This document shows positions 15,680-22,339 of a stretch of DNA of 24,967 bases, in pieces. Under the pieces are notes generated by a model, which ran no database searches, was not told the DNA's origin, and saw only the letters and a program-made list of their open reading frames with translations. Made by a program: the position numbers and the translations under genes. Position 1 is the first letter of the stretch. The number at the start of each line of letters is the position of its first letter. Source of the DNA: CAYMRB01 sp964392615. GTDB taxonomy: Bacteria > Planctomycetota > UBA8108. The stretch spans positions 1 to 24,967 of the forward strand of contig CAYMRB010000100.1 of assembly GCA_964392615.1 (NCBI GenBank), written 5' to 3'.

Positions 15680-16900
15680 CTACCGGGGCAGAAGGAACAA
15701 GCGCCCCTCTCCTGAATCGAGCGAAATCTGCAGCCCCTCCATGGCGGGGCTGTCGTCAACTGCCGCGATCTCCTCCCCTGTTTTTTTGCAGACCTCTCGT
15801 ACGCGCTCGGCGGGTACGGAGAACGCCACTGTTGGCCAAGCCGTGTAGGCGAGGCTGTAGTTGTTGAGCAAAACCGCCCGTCGCCCATCGGTGTGCTTGA
15901 AGAGTCCGATCAGATAGTCGCCCGTCGTCAGGCTCGTGACGGGCGTGCCCTTCAGCACATCGTCCGGGCTCTTGTCCGGGCTCACGCGGTAGACCCCGAT
16001 ACTGGTCAACGACATCAGCGTCGGTCCCAATCGCTTGATGTCGCGATTGACTCGCTTCGCCTGTTCGTAGTGACGCGTTCTCCGCCCCTCGGCGGTGATG
16101 ATCGCGCCGCCCTTCGGAAACTCGCCACCCCGCGGTGTCCAATAGCAGAAATAGAGCACGCCCTTGGAGCCGTAGGCGAGGGACGTGTAGATCTGCCACC
16201 TGATCTGGGCCTCGGTCGGGTCGGAGTGCGGGCCGTAGGGCATGACGTTGAAGAAGTTCCAGTGCGGAATGCCCTTCTCCAGCGAGTGCTTCCGCATGGT
16301 CTCCAGGTTGTTGAGGTAGCCCTGCCGGTTGTCCACGCCGGGCTTCATGACCGGATAGTGGTCCATGCTCAGGACGTGCACGCCGACCTCGTCGACGAAG
16401 CGCTTGACGTGCTCGTCGTAGGTCTTCGTTCCCAGCTGCCTCTCGCTGGCGTAGTTGGGAAAGAGGTTGATGTAGCAGAGGCGTCCGGAGCGGGCGGCGC
16501 GGATTCCCTCGACGGTCTTGCGGAGATCGGGGAAGTCCTTCGCGTTCGGCTCGTCGCGGATCATGTAACCCCAAACGGCAGGGCTTTCGGGCAATTGGTC
16601 AGGCGGGAGACCGGCGCGGGAGACAACAGCCTTCAGATCGTATCGCTCGCAAAGCTCGATCTGCCTCTTGACGGTTTCCGGCGTCCGGGCGCCGAATCCG
16701 CCGAGGACCATGGTGAAATGGGCGTCGACGATCTCCTTGTAGCGGAAGTCGGCGTCGTCGCCGATGGGCGGGTCAACCCAGAAGCCGATGGCGAACCGGT
16801 CCTGAACGAACCTCTCCGTCTCGGCTGCCGCGGTCGTGCACCGACTCCCCAGGGCGACACTCATGCCGAGTGCCACTGACAGGCAGAGGATCTTGCTCAT
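15680..16900 (-). CDS. Secreted TIM-barrel glycoside hydrolase-like protein (GH42/clan GH-A type appearance)
   Basis: The protein has 406 residues. The ATG 16898-16900 has AGGAG at 16907-16911. Residues 1-26 are a signal peptide (MSKILCLSVALGMSVALGSR, then CTTAAAE). The body follows a barrel pattern: RFAIGFWVDPPI, VDAHFTMVLGGFG (strand), ERYDLKAVVSRAG (strand), then AVWGYMIRDEPNAKDF with Asp116-Glu117-Pro118. The 'W.gY...DEP' motif is common in beta-galactosidase-like and related clan GH-A proteins, where the glutamate is a candidate acid/base. Later strands include GRLCYINLFPNY, VHVLSMDHYPV, HWNFFNVMP and SKGVLYFCYWTP. The last 80 residues form a beta-sandwich-like tail (RRAVLLNNYSL). The nucleophile cannot be named by eye and the substrate is unknown. 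The dockerin propeller gene lies 54 bases upstream on the same strand, so the two probably form an operon. Confidence 0.65.
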   Translation of the reverse strand: MSKILCLSVALGMSVALGSRCTTAAAETERFVQDRFAIGFWVDPPIGDDADFRYKEIVDAHFTMVLGGFGARTPETVKRQIELCERYDLKAVVSRAGLPPDQLPESPAVWGYMIRDEPNAKDFPDLRKTVEGIRAARSGRLCYINLFPNYASERQLGTKTYDEHVKRFVDEVGVHVLSMDHYPVMKPGVDNRQGYLNNLETMRKHSLEKGIPHWNFFNVMPYGPHSDPTEAQIRWQIYTSLAYGSKGVLYFCYWTPRGGEFPKGGAIITAEGRRTRHYEQAKRVNRDIKRLGPTLMSLTSIGVYRVSPDKSPDDVLKGTPVTSLTTGDYLIGLFKHTDGRRAVLLNNYSLAYTAWPTVAFSVPAERVREVCKKTGEEIAAVDDSPAMEGLQISLDSGEGRLFLLPR

Positions 16901-16954
16901 CTGCGTCTCCTACGTCGATTGAGCTCGTGATGGACGTCGTCGGGTGACGCCCGA

Positions 16955-19810
16955 TCATCCCTCGCAAGGCGGGTTACGGCAACTGTCGCCGGTGACACCG
17001 GGCGAGCTTCCGCACTCGGGAAACGGGGGCTCGGGCGTCGAGCCGCCGAGGAACAGATACGCGAGGATGCTCACCGCGTCGGTCACGCCGCCGGACACGT
17101 CGCCGTCGCCGTTTGCGTCACACGCCGCGATGCACCCCGGCTCGTCGCCACCGGCGAACAGGAACTCGAGCCACACGATCGCGTCCGAGATCGTCAGCTG
17201 CCCGTCGTCGCTGCCATCACAATTGCCGCGGATGAACCGAGGCGCCGCCTCGACGTCGCTCGCGAAGCTGACGACGACCCAATCGTCTCCGGTCGCGCCC
17301 GCGACGATCGGCCGGCCGCTCGGATCGAGCGCGAGGTCACGTGCGAGGTCGTCCCGGGCCCCGTCGCTCGACCATCGCAGCTTGGCCAGCGCGCCGAGGT
17401 TCGCGTCGAGCGCGACCGCGACGATATCGAGCGCGGTGTCGAGGCCGGTCTCGCTCGCGGCGAGCCAGAGCGACCGGTCGGGGCCGCGGTACAACGCCGC
17501 CGCATCGTCGTCGGCCTGCGCCGGCCCGTCGTGGCGGTACTGACCGATGACGCTGCCACCGGCGTCGATCTCGATGACGACCGCGTCGCTGTCGCCACGG
17601 GCCGACGGTGCGGTGATGGCGACGAACGCGTGACCGCGTTCGTCGACGACGACGTCGCGAGCGAAGTCGATCCGCTCGTCCTCGTCTCCCCAGGTCGTTC
17701 GCCATAGTTCGGTTCCGCCGTCAGAGTAGCGGACGACGAACGCGTGCCCGCGACGACCGCGAAGCGCCTGCCCGAGTACCCAGACGCCACCATCGCGGCC
17801 CGATCGGATCCGTACGGCGCGCTCGCGGTCCGGTCCGTCGAAGAGACGGTCCCAGAGCAGCTCGCCCTCCGCCGACACGCGGAGCGTCGTCAGACCGACG
17901 TCGATGGCGGGGCCCGATGTGCCGCAGACGACGACACCGCCGAGCGGGTGCACAGCGACGTCCTGTCCGTAGTCCCCTTCCGTGCCGCCGAAGGCGATGA
18001 GGTGGCGCTCCACGCCGTCGGGCGCGTATCCGATCACGACGAGCTGGGCGTCCCAGGGGCGCCCCGGACGCTGCGAGTAGCCGGTGACCCAAACCGCTCC
18101 GTCGGCGGCGACCGCGATCGCGTTCCCGCGATCGACGCGGCCGCGGTGCAGTCTTCGCGTCCAGGCCAGTGTGCCGTCCGGCCCGAGGGCTATCGTCTCG
18201 ACGTCCATGCTGGTCGATTCGGCGTCTCGCTCGACACGACGCGTCACGCCGGCGGTGACGAACGCGCGGCCATCGTGCAGAGCGATGCCGGTCGGCACGC
18301 CGTTCGGAAACTCTGCGGGCGGCGGACGGTGTGTCCACAGCGTGGTGCCGTCAGACGTGTACCTCACCATGGCGACGTCGTCTGCCAGCACGCCAGCGGC
18401 CCATACGCCACCGTCGTCGTCGACGACGATTCTCTCCGCAGTCGACCCGCGAGCCGCGATGTCGGAGCCGCCGCGCCGGACCCACGATCGCGTGCCAAGG
18501 CGGTCGTACGCGATCGCGACGCGATCCGTGCGCGGGTATTCGCCCTCCGAGCTACCGATGACGACAGCGCCACCGTCGGCGGCTGCGACGACGACGGTCG
18601 GCCAGTCCTCGTGCTCCGCGTCGTAGGTATCCTGCCAGAGAGGCGCACCCGAGTCGTCGAAGGCAGCGACGCCGAAGTCGTGCGAGATCCCATCCGCGGA
18701 GTCGTCGGCCGCGAGGAGGATCAACTGCCCATCCGTCGACGTGGTGACGGAGACCGTCCGCCCGGCAAAGGGCGACGGCTCGACCCACGAAGGGCTGTTT
18801 CGATCGACCGAGAAAGCGGTGACCTCGTCGCCCGCGACGACGATCGTGTCGTCTGCCGTGAGCGTCAACGCCTGGGGCCGATCGTCGCGCCCGGCCGGTC
18901 GGTGGCGAGCCGTCCACACGACATCGCCCGTGTCGGCGTCGAGTCGCGCGGCGAAGTAGGCGAACCTGCGCCGTTCGGGCTCGACGAAACCGGCGATCGT
19001 GACGCCGTCCGGGCTCCATTCGATCGCGGTGGCGGCGCTGTAGCCGACGCCCTCGAACGTCTGCCAGCGCAGGTCGCCGTCGGCGGAGTAGCTGAACGCG
19101 AAGGCGGCGGCGGGACAGTCCTCCTCGTCGTCGCAAGTCCAGAAGTCCTCGTCCGCGATGCCGGCGATGTACACGTTGTCATCCGGATCGACGACGAGGC
19201 CGGCGGTGTCGTCGTTCAGACCGAGCGGACCTCCCCAGCGGCGTGTCCAGAGCGCATCGCCGCGATCGTCCAAGCGCATCGTGACGATGTCGTGAGCACA
19301 GGGTGAGCCCGGGTTGCAGCGACCCGCGACCACGACGCCGCCGTCCGAAAGAACGGCGACGTGCTGGACGTAGCCTTCGACGCCGAGCTGCCAGGCGCCG
19401 GAGGACCGCCCCTCGTCGTCGAGGCGCAGCAGGAGGAACTCGACCGTCTCGCCTGCATCGTTACGCCGACCCGCCTGCACGGAGCCGCCGACCCACGCCG
19501 TCCCGTCGCTCGCGACCGCGATCGCGTGGGCCTGCGCGACACCGCCCTCCGGCTGCCACACGGTCGCCCACCTCTCGGCCCCCGACGCCTCGAGGGACGC
19601 GATCTCGATGGCTCCCTCGCGGTGACCGACGACGGTGCTCGCGATCCACGTCCGATTCGCGGGGCCGTGCACGGCCGCCGCCGGCCACACGACGCCGGGC
19701 ACCCTCGCACGTTCCGTCGCGACCCACGCCGCATTCTGAGCGCGAGACGCCATGGGGAGCGCCAGGACAGCAAGGGCGACGACAACAGCGAGATCGAGGG
19801 CGGATCGCAT
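16955..19810 (-). CDS. Secreted beta-propeller protein with C-terminal dockerin module
   Basis: The protein has 950 residues from ATG 19808-19810, whose signal peptide is MRSALDLAVVVALAVLALPM, then ASRAQN. The open frame extends to 20230, but the extra 140 residues are arginine- and serine-rich and overlap the broken ELK gene. The ribosome site is poor. Residues about 30-855 hold many propeller-like repeats of 40-60 residues built on 'a.daaG..w..r.....' and 'v.....G.v.vaG' (VASDGTAWVGGSV, LVVDPDDNVYIAGIA, IAVAADGAVWVTGYS, VVVDERGHAFVAIT), as in SBBP-type planctomycete proteins. These are usually surface or secreted and carry no catalytic site. Residues 860-950 are a dockerin pair (GNCDGSDDGQLTISD, CDANGDGDVSGGVTD, LFAGGDEP, LFLGGSTP, PPFPECG). 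Its first loop starts with Asn instead of Asp and its second has a two-residue insertion. It sits immediately upstream of the glycosidase-like gene. Confidence 0.8.
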   Translation of the reverse strand: MRSALDLAVVVALAVLALPMASRAQNAAWVATERARVPGVVWPAAAVHGPANRTWIASTVVGHREGAIEIASLEASGAERWATVWQPEGGVAQAHAIAVASDGTAWVGGSVQAGRRNDAGETVEFLLLRLDDEGRSSGAWQLGVEGYVQHVAVLSDGGVVVAGRCNPGSPCAHDIVTMRLDDRGDALWTRRWGGPLGLNDDTAGLVVDPDDNVYIAGIADEDFWTCDDEEDCPAAAFAFSYSADGDLRWQTFEGVGYSAATAIEWSPDGVTIAGFVEPERRRFAYFAARLDADTGDVVWTARHRPAGRDDRPQALTLTADDTIVVAGDEVTAFSVDRNSPSWVEPSPFAGRTVSVTTSTDGQLILLAADDSADGISHDFGVAAFDDSGAPLWQDTYDAEHEDWPTVVVAAADGGAVVIGSSEGEYPRTDRVAIAYDRLGTRSWVRRGGSDIAARGSTAERIVVDDDGGVWAAGVLADDVAMVRYTSDGTTLWTHRPPPAEFPNGVPTGIALHDGRAFVTAGVTRRVERDAESTSMDVETIALGPDGTLAWTRRLHRGRVDRGNAIAVAADGAVWVTGYSQRPGRPWDAQLVVIGYAPDGVERHLIAFGGTEGDYGQDVAVHPLGGVVVCGTSGPAIDVGLTTLRVSAEGELLWDRLFDGPDRERAVRIRSGRDGGVWVLGQALRGRRGHAFVVRYSDGGTELWRTTWGDEDERIDFARDVVVDERGHAFVAITAPSARGDSDAVVIEIDAGGSVIGQYRHDGPAQADDDAAALYRGPDRSLWLAASETGLDTALDIVAVALDANLGALAKLRWSSDGARDDLARDLALDPSGRPIVAGATGDDWVVVSFASDVEAAPRFIRGNCDGSDDGQLTISDAIVWLEFLFAGGDEPGCIAACDANGDGDVSGGVTDAVSILAYLFLGGSTPEPPFPECGSSPGVTGDSCRNPPCEG

Positions 19811-19814
19811 CGGT

Positions 19815-20755
19815 CTACAGCGAGGGCGAAGGCTTTCCCTTGGCGATCGTACTCGATCCCGGCAGTCGCCATATGGAAAACGGTTTCCGCCCGTCGGCGC
19901 CCTCGACGCGCGCGCCGACGGCGCCCGGAGCGTCCGCCCACGTGTCGTCGAGGCGCGCGCCGAGGACGAGGTCCGCGAGACCGTCGCCGTCGATGTCGCC
20001 GAGGGTCGACACCTCGCCGATTCGCGCACCGGGCTTGCCCTCGATGACGAGCCCGCGACGAGCTTTGGTACGTCTCCGATCGCCCACCGAAGTCCATTGT
20101 GCGGTGCTCGAGTCTCGGGACACCGGCGCGCAGATGAGACTGGCGCTGCCCGGTCTGGTATCCGCGACCTGGTACGTGCCGTCCGTCGTCCCATCGCTTC
20201 GCCAGAGCTCGAAACCGTGCACACCATCATCGGAAGAGAAGAAGAGCGTGCCGCGATGTGCGATCAACGCAGTCGGTGCGCTGCTCCCCCTTGATCCGGT
20301 GCGGTTGAAGTCCGCGACCTGCAGCGTCCCGTCGGCGCTCCCGTCGCTCTTCCAGAGTTCGCGGCCGCTGTGATGGTCGTCGCCCGAGAACCAGAGGAGG
20401 TCGCCCACGACGGTCAACGACTCCGGTGCCAGCCCGAGCCCCTCGTCGAACTCCTTGACGACAACCGTGCCCTCGTCGGTGCCGTCGCTCTTCCACAGAG
20501 TCCACTCGAGCGTCACCGGAAGATGTCTCTCACCCGCGTCGTCCCCGCGGCGGTGCCGTCGCTTCTCCAGAGCGCGCGGCCGCTCGTGCCGTCGTCGGCG
20601 CTGAAATAGAGGGAACCGTCGAACGCGGCCAGCCTCCACCGTTCGATCACGGTCGATACGCCACGGCTGGCCGCCGTGGACGCGTTCGAGTACGTTGGCT
20701 GCGGGCAGAGCTTCGCCTCGTTCTCCTTCACCTCCGGCAATCCCCATGACCCCAC
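19815..20755 (-). pseudogene. Broken ELWxxDGT-repeat (ELK/hyalin-like) and FG-GAP protein
   Basis: Two minus-strand frames each hold part of one repeat protein. The upstream part (about 20515-20650) reads LYFSADDGTSGRALWRSDGT then AAGTTRVRDIF. The downstream frame (about 19880-20510) continues LWKSDGTDEGTVVVKEF, LLWFSGDDHHSGRELWKSDG and LFFSSDDGVHGFELWRSDGT, then GTYQVADTRPG. These are classic ELWxxDGTxxGT repeats of secreted surface proteins. The join near 20510-20530 changes frame and lacks most of one 40-50 residue repeat, suggesting an out-of-frame deletion. The C-terminal part switches to an FG-GAP/integrin-like signature (GARIGEVSTLGDIDGDGLAD then LVLGARLDD), after which the sequence loses sense and stops at 19815. 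No signal peptide is present at the 5' end, which overlaps the divergent sulfatase start at 20746. I read it as a gene remnant, truncated at both ends. Confidence 0.6.
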
Positions 20756-22254
20756 GAACTCCGACCAGCCACGCTCACCACTCGAGACGGCGTGTCCTAG
20801 GCCTCCTCGCAGCGTGCCTGCTGACGATCCTCTCTGCCACCGCTCCCGGCCGTGCCGCAGACCGCCCGAACTTCCTCTTGATCATCGCCGACGATTCGAC
20901 CTGGACCGACTACGGCTTCGCCGGCAACAAGGACGTCCGGACTCCCAACCTGGATCGCCTGCGGGCTCAGGGCATGTATCTCGATCACATGTTCACGCCC
21001 GCTACGACGTGCTCGCCGAGCCGGCACGCGCTCTACACGGGCCTCCACCCGATCCGGTCGGGCGCCTACCCGAATCACACGCGGGTCTATGACGGAACGC
21101 GGAGCCTGTTCACTCATCTGAAGCGCGCGGGCTATCGCGTCGCGCTGCAGAACAAGAGCCACGTCGGACCACCGGCGAGCTTTCCGTACGAGCGCATCGT
21201 GGGCGCGGACAATCTGACGAGAACCGAGGCGTTCGTCCGCCGCGACGCCGATCAGCCGTGGCTCTTGGTATTCGCCTCCAACGACCCGCACGGCAAGTGG
21301 ACCCGCGGCCCGGAGTACGACGCGGCAGCACTGACCGTACCACCGTACCTCCACGACAACGAGACGACGCGCCGATTGCTCGCCAAGTACTACGGCGAGA
21401 TCAGCAAGCTCGACGAACAGGTCGGCAACCTGATGCAGCTTCTCGACAAGGCCGGGCATGCGGCCGACACGCTCGTCGTGTTCGTCAGCGAGCAGGGGAG
21501 CTCGTTCCCGTACGGCGGCAAGTGGTCCGTCTACGATACGGGCATCCGCGTCTCGACTCTCGTGCGCTGGCCGGGCGAGGTCGCGGCGGGCTCGTCGAGC
21601 CATGCGCTAGTACAGTACACCGACATCGCCCCCACGTTCCTCGCGGCAGCCGGTATCGACCCTGCCAAGATCGACACGGGCTGCGCCGACGCGCACGGCA
21701 AGCGAGGCTTCGATGGTCGCAGCATCCTCGACGTCCTGACCGGCAAGTCCGATACGTTCCACGAGTACGTGTTCTCACAGCACACCACGGTCGGCATCAA
21801 CGGCTATCTGCAGCCGTACCCGATGCGCGCCGTTCGCGACAAGCGATACAAGCTGATCCGCAACCTCGCGCCCGGGAACACCTACACGATCGGCGGCATC
21901 CACAAGGGCGAGCCGCTCGCGTCGTGGAAGAGGGACGCGGCGACGGACCCCGCGCTCTCGAAACGCGTCGAGTGGCTGTTCCGACGACCCGCGGAGGAGC
22001 TCTACGACCTCGAGACCGACCCGTGGGAGATGAAAGACCGCTCCGATGACCCGACACTCGCCGTCGTCAAGGCCAGGCTCGCGAAGGCACTCGAAGCCTG
22101 GATGGCCCAACAGGGGGACGAGGGGCTCGCGACCGAGTTGAAAGCCCACTCGCGCCAGGGCAAGAACCGCCAGGGCAAGAACCGCCAGGGCAGCAAGCGC
22201 CAGCGCGGTGCCGCCAAGCGCGGTGGCAACGGTGGCAGCGGTCGCGGCTCCTGA
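20746..22254 (+). CDS. Secreted formylglycine sulfatase (S1 family) with lysine/arginine-rich tail
   Basis: The protein has 502 residues from ATG 20746. Residues 14-39 (SRRRVLGLLAACLLTILSAT...) are a signal peptide with a twin-arginine look. The upstream ATG 20695 adds 17 residues without support, and no good ribosome site is seen at either. The core begins RPNFLLIIADDSTWTDYG with metal aspartates 49 and 50. Cys89 lies in C-S-P-S-R followed by HALYTGLHPI, the formylglycine motif. The second metal region reads VVFVSEQGSSFPYGGKW, with SEQG in place of the commoner SDNG or SDHG, so it belongs to a different subfamily from the dockerin sulfatase. The C-terminal ELYDLETDPWEMKD motif is normal for sulfatases. 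The last 35 residues are a basic low-complexity tail, not part of the catalytic fold. The substrate is unknown, probably a sulfated glycan. The next gene, 85 bases downstream on the same strand, is a candidate glycosidase and may be co-transcribed. Confidence 0.9.
   Translation: MTPRTPTSHAHHSRRRVLGLLAACLLTILSATAPGRAADRPNFLLIIADDSTWTDYGFAGNKDVRTPNLDRLRAQGMYLDHMFTPATTCSPSRHALYTGLHPIRSGAYPNHTRVYDGTRSLFTHLKRAGYRVALQNKSHVGPPASFPYERIVGADNLTRTEAFVRRDADQPWLLVFASNDPHGKWTRGPEYDAAALTVPPYLHDNETTRRLLAKYYGEISKLDEQVGNLMQLLDKAGHAADTLVVFVSEQGSSFPYGGKWSVYDTGIRVSTLVRWPGEVAAGSSSHALVQYTDIAPTFLAAAGIDPAKIDTGCADAHGKRGFDGRSILDVLTGKSDTFHEYVFSQHTTVGINGYLQPYPMRAVRDKRYKLIRNLAPGNTYTIGGIHKGEPLASWKRDAATDPALSKRVEWLFRRPAEELYDLETDPWEMKDRSDDPTLAVVKARLAKALEAWMAQQGDEGLATELKAHSRQGKNRQGKNRQGSKRQRGAAKRGGNGGSGRGS
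22153..22203 (+). repeat. 15-base tandem repeat inside the sulfatase tail
   Basis: The unit CGCCAGGGCAAGAAC occurs at 22153-22167 and 22168-22182, followed by a variant copy (22183-22197) and a partial copy. It encodes R-Q-G-K-N repeats in the basic tail of the sulfatase. The unit length is a multiple of three, so copy number can vary without breaking the frame. Confidence 0.85.
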
Positions 22255-22339
22255 GATCGACCTCATCAGATCCGCCACGGAGACGCGTGCTTTCGGCCCG
22301 GCGTGTTGTTCTCCTGGAGGCGAGAAGGAGGCCATCACG

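Noticed and set aside
17744..19306. Plus-strand open frame opposite the propeller gene (520 codons)
   Set aside because: Composition is typical of an antisense shadow, while the opposite strand reads through repeated propeller motifs.
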